From Verrucomicrobiales bacterium (GTDB lineage Bacteria > Verrucomicrobiota > Verrucomicrobiia > Limisphaerales > J093): DNA of 64,000 nucleotides. The translations under genes were made by a program, and so were the position numbers. This document shows, piece by piece, positions 7,817-15,583 of this stretch. Location: positions 1-64,000 of the forward strand of contig JABTUJ010000019.1 in assembly GCA_015075445.1 (NCBI GenBank), written 5' to 3'. Position 1 is the stretch's first letter; every line of letters begins with the position of its first letter. Under the pieces are notes generated by a model that was not told the DNA's origin, made no database searches, and saw only the letters and a program-made list of their open reading frames with translations.

Positions 7817-10800
7817 TCAGGCCTTGGCGGGGGCCGCCGTCGGAGCCGCCGGAGCGGGGCTGCCGTTGCCGGCGGGTTTGCGGGCCGCCATGTAGGAGTA
7901 GAGCTGCCAGCGGGTTTCGGCATCGAACTGGGCCGATTCGAACAACCGGCGGGCATCCTCGGGCTTGCTCTTCGTGAGCATCTTGAACCGGTTCTCGGCC
8001 AGGAGATAGTCCGTCACCTTCAGCTTCGCCGCGGCCGAGTCCAGCAGCAGCGGATTCTCGTGCTGCTCAGCCCGGCGTGGGTCGTAGCGGTACAGCAGCC
8101 ATTGACCTGATTCGACCGCCAGCTTCTGGTGCCGCATGCCGACGCCCCGGTCGAGATCGATCCCGTGGGCGATGCAGTGGCTGTAGGCGATGATGAGCGA
8201 GGGGCCGGGATAGCTCTCGGCGTCGATGAACGCCCGCAGCGTGTGTTCGTCCTTCGCCCCCATCGCGACGCTGGCCACATACACGTTCCCGTAGCTCATG
8301 GCGATGAGGCCCAGGTCCTTCTTGCGCCCCGGCTTGCCGCCCGCCGCAAACTTCGCCACCGCACCCCGCGGCGTGGACTTCGAAGCCTGTCCGCCGGTGT
8401 TCGAATAGACCTCGGTATCCATGACCAGCAGGTTCACGTCCCGGCCGCTGGCAATGACGTGGTCCAGGCCGCCGTAGCCGATGTCGTAGGCCCAGCCGTC
8501 GCCCCCGAAGCCCCAGACGCTCTTGCGGACCAGCGCGTCGGCGACGCCGAGCAGCATCTTGGCCTCGCTGGACGTCTGCCCCGCCAGTTTCTGCTTCAGA
8601 GCCGCCACGCGCTCGCGCTGCTCGTAGATGCCGGCTTCGTCCCGCTGCTGAGCGTTCACCAGGCCGCTCACCAGGTCGTCACCCAACTGCGGCGCCAACC
8701 GCTTGACCAACTCCTGGGCGAACTCCATCTGCTTGTCGAGCGACACCCGGAACCCGAGCGCAAACTCGGCGGTGTCCTCGAAGAGCGAGTTGTTCCAGGT
8801 CGGCCCGCGGCCGGCGTGGTCCGTGCAGTAGGGGGTGGTGGGCAGGTTCCCGCCGTAGATCGAGGAACAGCCCGTGGCGTTGCCGATGATCATGCGGTCG
8901 CCGAACAACTGCGTAACCATCTTGATGTACGGCGTCTCGCCGCAGCCCGCGCAGGCGCCCGAGAACTCGAAGAGCGGGCGCATCACCTGCTGCTGGCGCA
9001 ACTGCGTGACCTTGATGCGGCGGCGGTCCAGGTCGGGCAAGCCGAGGAAGAACTCCCAGTTCGCACGCTCCGGCACCCGCAGCGGCACCTGCGGACTCAT
9101 GTTGATGGCCTTGAGCCGCGGCTCGCTCTTGTTCTTGGCGGGGCAGACGTCCACACACAGGACACACCCCGTGCAATCCTCCGGCGCCACCTGGATGGTG
9201 AACTTCATCCCCTTCCACTCCGGCGAACGGGCGTCACAGGACTTGAACGTGGCCGGCGCCCCCGCCAGGGCGGCGGCGTCATACACCTTCATCCGGATCG
9301 TGGCGTGCGGACACACCGCGGCGCACTTGCCGCACTGGATGCAGGTCTTCTCGTCCCACACCGGAATCTCGAGCGCGAGGTTGCGCTTCTCATACTGCGC
9401 TGTCGCCGTCGGGAACGTGCCGTCGGCGGGGAAGGCACTGACCGGCAGGGCCTCGCCGTCGCCGGCGTAAATGCGGCCGAGCGTCTCGCGCACCTCCCGC
9501 GGGGCGTGCTCGCTGAAGGGCAGCGGCAGGTCGGTCGTGCTGCCGGCCTGGGCGGGCACAGGCACCTCGAAAAGATTGGCCAGCGTCTGCTCGACGGCGG
9601 CGATGTTCTTCTTGACCACCTCCTCGCCCTTCTTGCCGTAGGTCTTCTTGATCGTCTTCTTGATCTGCTCGATGGCCTCCTCGCGCGGCAGCACGCCGGA
9701 AAGGGCGAAGAAGCACGTCTGCATGATCGTGTTGATGCGCGACCCCATGCCCGTGGCCTTGGCCACACTGATGGCATCAATCACGAAGAACTTCGCGCGC
9801 TTGTGGATCAGGCCCTCCTGCACGGGCCGCGGGAGCTTGTCCCAGATCTCGTTCGCCCCATAGGGCGTGTTGAGCAGGAACGTCCCGCCGGACACCAGCG
9901 GCTTGAGCATGTCGTACCGCTCCAGGAACACCGGCTGATGACAGGCCACGAAGTTCGACTTGTTCACCAGGTAGGTGCTCGGAATCGTCTCCGGCCCGAA
10001 CCGCAGGTGGGAGACCGTCACCGCCCCCGCCTTCTTCGAGTCGTACACGAAATAGCCCTGCGCGTAGTTCTCTGTGTCCTCGCCGATGATCTTGATCGAA
10101 TTCTTGTTGGCGCCCACCGTGCCGTCCGAGCCCAGGCCGTAAAACAGCGCCCGCGTCACGTCCGCTGGCTCGATCGACCAGTCCGGGTCGTAAGCCAGGC
10201 TCAGGTGCGTCACATCGTCGGTGATCCCCACCGTGAAGTGCAGCTTGGGCTGCGCCGCCACCGCGTTGTCAAAGACCGCCTTGATCATCGCCGGCGTGAA
10301 CTCCTTCGAGGACAGCCCATACCGCCCCGCGATCACGCGCGGCATGGCCTTGAGGGTGCCGTAGCCCGCCGCCAACCCTTCCGACAGCGCCGCCAGCACA
10401 TCGAGGTACAGCGGATCGCCCACGCTGCCCGGCTCCTTCGTCCGGTCCATCACAGTCAGCGTCCGGGTCGTGGGCGGCAAGGCCTCCAGAAAGCCCCGCA
10501 CGTCAAAAGGCCGGTACAAACGCACCTTCACCACCCCGTACTTGCCACCCTCCTCGTTCAGAAAGTCCACCGTGGACGCTGCCGTCTCGCAGCCCGACCC
10601 CATGATCACCATCACGTTCGTCGCATCCGGCGCGCCTTCGTACTGGAAGAGCCGATACTGCCGGCCCGTGAGCTGCGCGAACTTGTCCATGGCCTTCTGC
10701 GTGAGGCCCGCGCAGGCGTCGTAGAAGGGATTGCACCGCTCCCGCGCCTGGAAGAAGACGTCGGGGTTCTGCGCCGTGCCCCGGAGCACGGGACGATCCG

Positions 10801-11428
10801 GGTTCATCGCCCGCTGGCGGTGCGCCACCACCAGATCCTCGTCGATCATCTGCCGCATGATGTCCTCGGTGACCATCTCGATCTTCGAGACTTCATGCGA
10901 CGTGCGGAACCCGTCAAAGAAATGCAGCACCGGAACGCGCGACTCGAGCGTCGCCGCCTGGCCGATCAACGCGAAGTCCATGGCCTCCTGCACCGAGGCC
11001 GAACTCAACAGCGAAAACCCCGTCCCCCGCGCCAGCAGCACGTCGCTGTGATCCCCGAAGATCGACAGCGCATGCGTCGCAATCGTCCGCGCCGTGATGT
11101 GGAACACCGTCGGCGTCATTTCCCCCGCAATCTTGAACATGTTGGGGATCTTCAGCATGAGCCCCTGCGAGGCCGTGAAGGTGCAGGTCAACGCGCCGGT
11201 CTGCAGGGCCCCGTGCACCGCCCCCGCCGCCCCCGCCTCGCTCTGCATCTCGACGACCGACGGGATCGTCCCCCACAGGTTCTTGACCCCCTCGGCCGCC
11301 CATTGATCGCACCATTCCCCCATGTTCGATGAGGGCGTGATGGGGTAGATGCCCATCACCTCGTTGCAGCGGTAAGCGACGTAGGCGACGGCCTCGTTGC
11401 CGTCGATGGTGGCGAAGACTTTACTCAT
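7817..11428 (-). CDS. nifJ: Pyruvate:ferredoxin (flavodoxin) oxidoreductase, fused single-chain
   Basis: 1203 residues from ATG 11428 (MSKVFATIDGNEAVAYVAYR). The frame extends 51 codons upstream with no family resemblance. All PFOR domains are present in order: domain I with YPITPSSNMGE, the gamma domain ('GLGSDGTVGANKNSIKIIGE'), the ferredoxin-like domain with two Fe-S motifs (CIQCGKCAAVCPHA and CTGCVLCVDVCPAK), and the TPP domain ('GACAGCGETPYIKM', 'GNATGCSSIYGG', 'GFGGDGWAYDIGYGGLDHV', 'DTEVYSNTGGQASKSTPRGA'). It oxidises pyruvate with CoA to acetyl-CoA and CO2, reducing ferredoxin or flavodoxin. Length equals the family norm. This points to fermentative or facultatively anaerobic carbon metabolism. 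Confidence 0.96.
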   Translation of the reverse strand: MSKVFATIDGNEAVAYVAYRCNEVMGIYPITPSSNMGEWCDQWAAEGVKNLWGTIPSVVEMQSEAGAAGAVHGALQTGALTCTFTASQGLMLKIPNMFKIAGEMTPTVFHITARTIATHALSIFGDHSDVLLARGTGFSLLSSASVQEAMDFALIGQAATLESRVPVLHFFDGFRTSHEVSKIEMVTEDIMRQMIDEDLVVAHRQRAMNPDRPVLRGTAQNPDVFFQARERCNPFYDACAGLTQKAMDKFAQLTGRQYRLFQYEGAPDATNVMVIMGSGCETAASTVDFLNEEGGKYGVVKVRLYRPFDVRGFLEALPPTTRTLTVMDRTKEPGSVGDPLYLDVLAALSEGLAAGYGTLKAMPRVIAGRYGLSSKEFTPAMIKAVFDNAVAAQPKLHFTVGITDDVTHLSLAYDPDWSIEPADVTRALFYGLGSDGTVGANKNSIKIIGEDTENYAQGYFVYDSKKAGAVTVSHLRFGPETIPSTYLVNKSNFVACHQPVFLERYDMLKPLVSGGTFLLNTPYGANEIWDKLPRPVQEGLIHKRAKFFVIDAISVAKATGMGSRINTIMQTCFFALSGVLPREEAIEQIKKTIKKTYGKKGEEVVKKNIAAVEQTLANLFEVPVPAQAGSTTDLPLPFSEHAPREVRETLGRIYAGDGEALPVSAFPADGTFPTATAQYEKRNLALEIPVWDEKTCIQCGKCAAVCPHATIRMKVYDAAALAGAPATFKSCDARSPEWKGMKFTIQVAPEDCTGCVLCVDVCPAKNKSEPRLKAINMSPQVPLRVPERANWEFFLGLPDLDRRRIKVTQLRQQQVMRPLFEFSGACAGCGETPYIKMVTQLFGDRMIIGNATGCSSIYGGNLPTTPYCTDHAGRGPTWNNSLFEDTAEFALGFRVSLDKQMEFAQELVKRLAPQLGDDLVSGLVNAQQRDEAGIYEQRERVAALKQKLAGQTSSEAKMLLGVADALVRKSVWGFGGDGWAYDIGYGGLDHVIASGRDVNLLVMDTEVYSNTGGQASKSTPRGAVAKFAAGGKPGRKKDLGLIAMSYGNVYVASVAMGAKDEHTLRAFIDAESYPGPSLIIAYSHCIAHGIDLDRGVGMRHQKLAVESGQWLLYRYDPRRAEQHENPLLLDSAAAKLKVTDYLLAENRFKMLTKSKPEDARRLFESAQFDAETRWQLYSYMAARKPAGNGSPAPAAPTAAPAKA

Positions 11429-11657
11429 GGTCCGGTTTCGTAGTCGAATGTTCAGCGCCCTTCCCCCCCGGCCGGTCCAACCGTACCGCGGGAAACGGCA
11501 AATGCCCGAGGGCAGGAGGCCGGGGAAAAGCCAGCTTCGTTCGCACACCGGACCCGCGCCGCCACTCGTCGCGCGGAGCATGCGCAGGGGCCGTCCAACC
11601 GGCTCTCCCTGCCTTGGCCAGTGCTAGCCTTTTTTTGGTGGGCGACGTGGACCGGCC

Positions 11658-11686
11658 GCGTGTCGGACCCGGACCGTCCGACACGC
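11658..11686 (-). terminator. Hairpin between leuA and por
   Basis: GCGTGTCGGAC (11658-11668) and GTCCGACACGC (11676-11686) form a perfect 11-bp stem with a 7-base loop, 60 bases after the leuA stop. There is an A-run rather than a U-run beyond it on the minus strand, so it is only a candidate terminator. Confidence 0.5.
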
Positions 11687-11745
11687 GACCCGGCTCAACG
11701 ACCCAAGCGGCACCCCATGTGTTCGCGGCTGCGTCGCGGAAACCT

Positions 11746-13320
11746 CTACGGCTGGCCCCCGTTCGGACGACGGGTCCCCGGTTGTCCCAGGAACCGGTTG
11801 ACCGCATTCAGATAGGCCCGCGCGCTCGCCTCGATCACGTCCGTGCTCGCCCCCCGCCCGGTCACGACTTGGCCCTGGCCAAAGTCCACGTTGGCCGTGA
11901 CCTCGCCCAAGGCGTCTTTGCCCTGCGAAACCGCCCGCAAGGAGTACTCCAGCAGCGTGCCATGGGTGCCGGTGAGCCGGTCGATCGCCTTCAGCGCCGC
12001 ATCCACCGGACCGTCTCCGATGCTCGCGTCCTGACAGAACTCCGCCGCACCCTTCTTCCCGTTCGCCTTGCGCAGGCGCACCGTGGCGGTGGGGACGGTC
12101 TGGCTGCCGCTGGCCACGTGCAGGTACTCGAGCCCCCACGTCTCCGGCACCTCCGTGATCAAGCCTTCGACCAACGCGCCCAGGTCGTCGTCGTACACGA
12201 ACTTCTTCTTGTCCCCGATCTCCTTGAACCGGACAAACAAGGAGTTGAGATCGGCCTCGCCGAGCGTGAAGCCGAGCTGCCGCAAACGCAGCGCCACCGC
12301 CGCCCGGCCGCTGTGCTTGGTGAGCGGCAATTCCGTCTGCCCCCACCCCACCTCGCACGGGTCCATGATCTCGTAGGTCTCGCGCTTCTTGAGGATGCCG
12401 TCCTGGTGAATGCCGGCGCTGTGAGCAAAGGCGTTCTCGCCCACGATCGCCTTGTTGCGCTGCACGAGCAGCCCGCTCATGCGCGAGACCAGCTTCGACG
12501 ATTTCACGATCTGCCGGGTGTTCACCCCGCACGTCACCCCGGCAAACACATCCGCCCGCGTTTGCAGGGCCATCACCACTTCCTCCAGCGAGGTGTTGCC
12601 CGCCCGCTCGCCGATCCCGTTGACCGTGCACTCCACCTGGCGCGCGCCTGCCTGCACCGCCGCGAGCGAGTTCGCCACCGCGAGACCCAGATCGTTGTGA
12701 CAATGCACGCTGATCACGGCCTTCCCGGACGCAAACGCCGGCACCGCCTCGTGCAGCCGCCGGATCAACGCGCCGAACTGCTCCGGTACCGCCCAGCCCA
12801 CCGTGTCGGGAATGTTCACCGTGCTCGCCCCTGCCGCCACCACCGCCTGGCAGACCTCGATGAGGAAGTCCGGTTCCGTGCGCGACCCGTCCTCCGGCGA
12901 GAACTCGACATCCGCCACGTGCGTCCGCGCCCGCTTCACCCCCTCGACGGCGAGCCGAAGAATCTCGTCCCGCGCCTTCCCGAGCTTGAACTCGCGATGA
13001 ATCTTCGAAGTGGCCAGGAACACGTGGATCCGCGCCCGCTTCCCGGCCGGCTTCACCGCCGCCCCGGCCGCGTCGATGTCCTTCGGCACGCAGCGCGCCA
13101 ACCCGGCGATGGTCGGCCCCTTGACCTCACGCGCGATGGCCTGGACCGCGCGAAAGTCGCCGTCGCTGATCACGGGGAAGCCCGCCTCAATGACATCCAC
13201 GCGCAGCCGGGCAAGCTGCCGGGCCACCTCGAGCTTCTCCCGCAGGTTCATCGAGGCGCCCGGGCACTGCTCCCCGTCGCGGAGGGTCGTGTCGAATATG
13301 ATGATCCGATCTTTCTTCAT
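11746..13320 (-). CDS. leuA: 2-isopropylmalate synthase
   Basis: 524 residues. The catalytic TIM barrel opens with IIIFDTTLRDGEQCPGASM and contains 'VDVIEAGFPVISDGDF', 'FLATSKIHREFKLGK', 'VEFSPEDGSRTEPDFL', 'VNIPDTVGWAVPEQ', 'ISVHCHNDLGLAVANSLAAV' (metal-binding HxH) and 'GARQVECTVNGIGERAGNTSLEEVVMAL'. Then come 'AFAHSAGIHQDGILK' and 'LTKHSGRAAV' and the C-terminal LeuA allosteric domain (about 380-510). It condenses acetyl-CoA and 2-oxoisovalerate, the first committed step of leucine synthesis. Size matches the bacterial LeuA type of about 510-520 residues. A Leu-codon leader and attenuator precede it, which supports LeuA over citramalate synthase. Confidence 0.93.
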   Translation of the reverse strand: MKKDRIIIFDTTLRDGEQCPGASMNLREKLEVARQLARLRVDVIEAGFPVISDGDFRAVQAIAREVKGPTIAGLARCVPKDIDAAGAAVKPAGKRARIHVFLATSKIHREFKLGKARDEILRLAVEGVKRARTHVADVEFSPEDGSRTEPDFLIEVCQAVVAAGASTVNIPDTVGWAVPEQFGALIRRLHEAVPAFASGKAVISVHCHNDLGLAVANSLAAVQAGARQVECTVNGIGERAGNTSLEEVVMALQTRADVFAGVTCGVNTRQIVKSSKLVSRMSGLLVQRNKAIVGENAFAHSAGIHQDGILKKRETYEIMDPCEVGWGQTELPLTKHSGRAAVALRLRQLGFTLGEADLNSLFVRFKEIGDKKKFVYDDDLGALVEGLITEVPETWGLEYLHVASGSQTVPTATVRLRKANGKKGAAEFCQDASIGDGPVDAALKAIDRLTGTHGTLLEYSLRAVSQGKDALGEVTANVDFGQGQVVTGRGASTDVIEASARAYLNAVNRFLGQPGTRRPNGGQP

Positions 13321-13416
13321 GTGCTTTCAGGTTGCTGACTTTCGGTGGCCGGCTTCCCCCGTCCCCGTCGCGGCATCCGCCGCGCCGACACCGCGGCGAC
13401 GGGCCAACCAAAGGAA

Positions 13417-13505
13417 ACGGCCCCATCGCCACTGCGGCGGTGGGGCCGTGAAAGTCCGCGGAATCGCGTCAAGGCCCGACCGCCGCGCTGCCCAGCAGCA
13501 GCGCG
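13417..13505 (-). promoter_or_regulatory. Leucine attenuator with 1:2, 2:3 and 3:4 stems
   Basis: On the minus strand four segments can be read. Segment 1 (13505-13498, CGCGCTGC, within the Leu codons) pairs with 13491-13484 (GCAGCGCG). Segment 2 continues as GGCGGTCGGGCC (13484-13473) and matches segment 3 (13447-13436, GGCCCCACCGCC) in 11 of 12 pairs. Segment 3 (13449-13436) pairs with segment 4 (13430-13417) in a 14-bp stem with one wobble, followed by TTTCCTTT. This is the classical trp/leu attenuator architecture. A ribosome stalled on the CTG run would mask segment 1 and leave 2 free to pair with 3, preventing the terminator. The leuA start is 97 bases downstream. Structure is seen by eye; regulation is inference. 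Confidence 0.78.
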
Positions 13506-13525
13506 CCCGTTCCCAGGCCCAGCAT
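13469..13525 (-). CDS. leuL: Leu-rich leader peptide of leuA
   Basis: A 57-base frame, ATG to TGA, encodes MLGLGTGALLLGSAAVGP (18 residues) with five Leu codons, all CTG, three of them consecutive (positions 9-11). It lies about 20 bases after the expected transcription start of the promoter at 13552-13579 and ends 19 bases before the terminator stem. No strong Shine-Dalgarno is visible (GGTGAACGGAACC upstream). The peptide itself is unlikely to act; the position of the ribosome on the Leu codons is the likely signal. The symbol follows the enterobacterial naming of leu leader peptides and is not a homology claim. Confidence 0.72.
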   Translation of the reverse strand: MLGLGTGALLLGSAAVGP

Positions 13526-13551
13526 GACGTTGGTTCCGTTCACCGGGCGGG

Positions 13552-13579
13552 ACACTAGCGGCCCCGACGCCCGCGTCAA
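13552..13579 (-). promoter_or_regulatory. Promoter of the leuA leader
   Basis: Minus strand TTGACG (13579-13574), a 16-base spacer and TAGTGT (13557-13552). Transcription would start near 13545, 20 bases before the leader-peptide ATG. It is the best sigma-70-like site upstream of leuA. Confidence 0.6.
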
Positions 13580-13677
13580 CGCCCATCTTCCGGGGGTCAT
13601 CCTGCGTCTCCCCGAGCGCGGTGGCCCCCGCGCCACATGGCAGCCCGGCCGTATTGGGGCCGGATTAGCCCCCTGAA

Positions 13678-13940
13678 ATCCTGGAACTTCCCTTGAACCT
13701 CCCTTGAGCTTCCCTTGAGCTTCCCTTGAACTTTGAACTTTGAACTTTGAGCTCTGAGCTCTGAATCCTGGAACTTCCCTTGAACTTTGAACTTTGAACT
13801 TTGAACTTTGAACTTTGAACTTTGAACTTTGAGCTTTGAACTTTGAACTTTGAGCTTTGAACTTTGAACTTTGAACTTTGAGCTTTGAATCCTGGAACTT
13901 CCCTTGAACTTTGAACTTTGTACTTTGAGCTTTCAACTTC
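13678..13940. repeat. Heptanucleotide repeat array (GAACTTT/GAGCTTT)
   Basis: About 260 bases made almost only of 7-base units GAACTTT, GAGCTTT and variants (GAACTTCCCTT, GAGCTCT). A longer block beginning ATCCTGGAACTTCCCTTGAA recurs near 13678, 13766 and 13888, so the array has a higher-order repeat. It lies just upstream of the thioesterase start, and the frames open through it on both strands encode only repetitive Lys/Phe/Ser-rich text. It is an intergenic short tandem repeat. Confidence 0.93.
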
Positions 13941-13999
13941 CTCCCCGGAACGCCCGAGTTCCGCTTTGCTTCCCCTCCCGACTGCGGCAGCCTCCCCGC

Positions 14000-14491
14000 A
14001 TGGCGTTCGAGTTCAAGCTGCAGCGCCGCGTCGAGTTCTCCGAGACCGACGCGGCGGGGATCGTCCATTTCTCCCAGTTCTTCCGCTATATGGAGTCGGT
14101 CGAGCACGCCTTCATCCGCTCCCTCGGCCATTCGGTGCTCTGGCACGAGCCCGGCCCGCCGCTGGGGTTCCCGCGCGTCCACGCAAGCTGCGACTTCACG
14201 GCGCCCCTTCGCTTCGAGGACCTCGTCGAACTCCACCTCCTGGTGCGCGAGAAGAGGTCCAAAACCCTCACCTACGAAATCCGCTTCACCAACCTGAGCG
14301 CCACCCCCCCACGCGAGGCCGCCCGGGGCCGCGTCACGGTCGTCTGCGTCGCCCGCCATCCCGACGGCACCTTCACCGCCACGCGGCTGCCACACCAACT
14401 CGCGGCGAAGATCAACATCGCCCCCGCCGAGCTCCTCGGGCCCGTCACAGAAGGTAACGAAGGTAACAAAGACCGGGCCGCTCTTCGTTGA
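14000..14491 (+). CDS. YbgC/4-hydroxybenzoyl-CoA-type hotdog thioesterase
   Basis: 163 residues from ATG 14000. The frame is open from 13904 but that part is translated from the heptanucleotide array. The hotdog fold signature is clear: 'FEFKLQRRVEFSETDAAGIVHFSQFFRYMESVEHAFIRSLG' with the catalytic Asp of the 'ETDAAGIVHF' loop, then 'SCDFTAPLRFEDLVELHLLVREKRSKTLTYEIRFTN' and 'RGRVTVVCVARHPDGTFTATRLP'. Such enzymes hydrolyse acyl-CoA or acyl-ACP thioesters; the substrate cannot be told. The last 12 or so residues (EGNEGNKDRAALR) come from the arm of an inverted repeat, so the native C-terminus is probably near residue 148. Confidence 0.85.
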   Translation: MAFEFKLQRRVEFSETDAAGIVHFSQFFRYMESVEHAFIRSLGHSVLWHEPGPPLGFPRVHASCDFTAPLRFEDLVELHLLVREKRSKTLTYEIRFTNLSATPPREAARGRVTVVCVARHPDGTFTATRLPHQLAAKINIAPAELLGPVTEGNEGNKDRAALR

Positions 14492-14508
14492 CTTCGTTGT
14501 CTTCTGTG
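14446..14508. repeat. Imperfect inverted repeat over the thioesterase stop codon
   Basis: CACAGAAGGTAACGAAGG... (14446-14471) is matched by the inverted copy CTTCGTTGACTTCGTTGTCT... ending at 14508. Each arm also contains an 8-9 base internal repeat (AACGAAGGT). It can form a long stem and may terminate transcription between the two convergent genes. Confidence 0.7.
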
Positions 14509-14547
14509 GACATCCGGTCGGCTGCGTGGTCTTTCATTTCGAACGGC

Positions 14548-15180
14548 TTACCGCAGGAACTTGAGCGCCAGGAAGCCCCCCACGCCGAGCGCAAGCAGCG
14601 CCCAGGCCAGCCAGTCAAAGTACTTTTCAATCAGCCCCTTCACCTGCGGCCCAAACAGGTAGATCACCCCCGCCACGGCGAAAAACCGCGCCGACCGCCC
14701 CAGCGCCGACGCCAGCACCAGCGTCGGGAAACTCACGTGGAACACGCCCGCCGCCACCGTGAATACCTTGTACGGAATCGGCGTGAACGCGGCCGTCAGA
14801 ATCGCCACGAACGCGTTGCCCTGGTACAGGACCTGCACTTGGTCGAAGACCGCCTGTGAAAAAACGTACGGGATGAAGAAGCCCTTCGCCACGTGCCAGG
14901 CCGAGTACCCGATCAGGTAGCCCAACATCCCGCCCAGAACCGACCCCGCCGAACAGACCGCAGCAAACCAGAACGCCCGCCGCGGCGCCCCCACGCTGAG
15001 CGCCAGCAGCAGCACATCCGGTGGCACCGGAAACACCGAGGACTCGACAAAGGCGATCGCGAACAAGGCCCACGTGCTGCCGGGCCGCTCGGCCCAGCCC
15101 ACCGTCCAGTCGTACAACCGCCGGAGCACATTCCGCGGTCGCGCCAGGGCACCAGTCGTCGGGTTGGACGCCACATCCAT
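14548..15180 (-). CDS. YqaA/DedA-family (VTT domain) membrane protein
   Basis: 210 residues with four to five hydrophobic segments. Key blocks are 'ALFAIAFVESSVFPVPPDVLLLALSVG' (the re-entrant FPxPPDVLL motif of YqaA/VTT proteins), 'GSVLGGMLGYLIGYSAW', 'FTPIPYKVFTVAAGVFHVSFPTLVLASALGRSARFF' and a C-terminal helix 'LLALGVGGFLALKFLR'. DedA/VTT proteins are inner-membrane proteins implicated in lipid scrambling and envelope homeostasis; the YqaA subgroup is unassigned. Start ATG at 15180 precedes all conserved blocks. Confidence 0.85.
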   Translation of the reverse strand: MDVASNPTTGALARPRNVLRRLYDWTVGWAERPGSTWALFAIAFVESSVFPVPPDVLLLALSVGAPRRAFWFAAVCSAGSVLGGMLGYLIGYSAWHVAKGFFIPYVFSQAVFDQVQVLYQGNAFVAILTAAFTPIPYKVFTVAAGVFHVSFPTLVLASALGRSARFFAVAGVIYLFGPQVKGLIEKYFDWLAWALLALGVGGFLALKFLR

Positions 15181-15241
15181 GGCCGCGCAGTGGAGGAGAA
15201 ATCGCCCGCCCCGTCAAGCCTCTCCCCCGTAGTCTCCCCCC

Positions 15242-15299
15242 GTAGGAGCCGACGTCAGGAGGCTCACGCCAGTCAGAGCCTCGTCACCTCGTCTCCTAC
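15242..15299. repeat. Diverged copy of the 23-bp REP-like palindrome
   Basis: Left arm 15242-15264 (GTAGGAGCCGACGTCAGGAG then GCT) matches the left arm of the 5003-5073 element at 20 of 23 bases. The right arm 15277-15299 pairs with it at 19 of 23. It lies between the YqaA-like gene start and the creD upstream region. Confidence 0.75.
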
Positions 15300-15350
15300 T
15301 CCCCACCACCTCGTCCCCCGTAGAAACCAATCGCTGTGAACAACTCGTTC

Positions 15351-15371
15351 ATACTTTGTATTGCCAAGTAT
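15351..15371. promoter_or_regulatory. Dyad ATACTT-N9-AAGTAT (candidate operator 1)
   Basis: ATACTT (15351-15356) and AAGTAT (15366-15371) are perfect inverted half-sites 213 bases upstream of the creD start. The same half-sites recur in a second dyad closer to creD. The AT-rich sequence stands out in this GC-rich region. The binding protein is unknown. Confidence 0.5.
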
Positions 15372-15533
15372 AGGTCACCGCGGCTATGCTCCCCTCGTGC
15401 AACGCACCGTACCCGCGCCGTCAGGACATCCGCTGATCCCGCAAAACCATGGTATAATCCGCCGAGGACCCCCTCGTTCCCCTGCCCCAGCCATCCCCCT
15501 CCTTCCGCTCCCGATCGTCTCGCTAACTCTCCT

Positions 15534-15554
15534 ATACTTTGCGCCGTAAAGTAT
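15534..15554. promoter_or_regulatory. Dyad ATACTTT-N7-AAAGTAT (candidate operator 2)
   Basis: ATACTTT (15534-15540) and AAAGTAT (15548-15554) are perfect 7-base inverted half-sites 30 bases upstream of the creD start, matching the half-sites of the dyad at 15351. The pair suggests a regulator controlling creD. No regulator gene lies next to it in this window. Confidence 0.55.
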
Positions 15555-15583
15555 TTCGCCGCGAATCCTCATCCCCGCATCCC

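Noticed and set aside
8129..11332. 1067-codon plus-strand open frame
   Set aside because: Antisense of pyruvate:ferredoxin oxidoreductase; His/Arg/Leu-rich composition typical of GC-rich shadows and no domain.
11614..11700. Strong rho-independent terminator after leuA
   Set aside because: The stem is perfect, but the T-run lies on the wrong side for the minus-strand transcript, so it is listed only as a weak candidate.
13678..13940. Possible CRISPR array
   Set aside because: Repeats are directly adjacent 7-mers without spacers, and no cas genes are present.
13469..14398. Long minus-strand frame with a repetitive FKVQSSK peptide upstream of leuA
   Set aside because: It is the antisense of the thioesterase gene plus translation of the heptanucleotide array. 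Only its last 19 codons (13469-13525) are meaningful, as the leu leader peptide.
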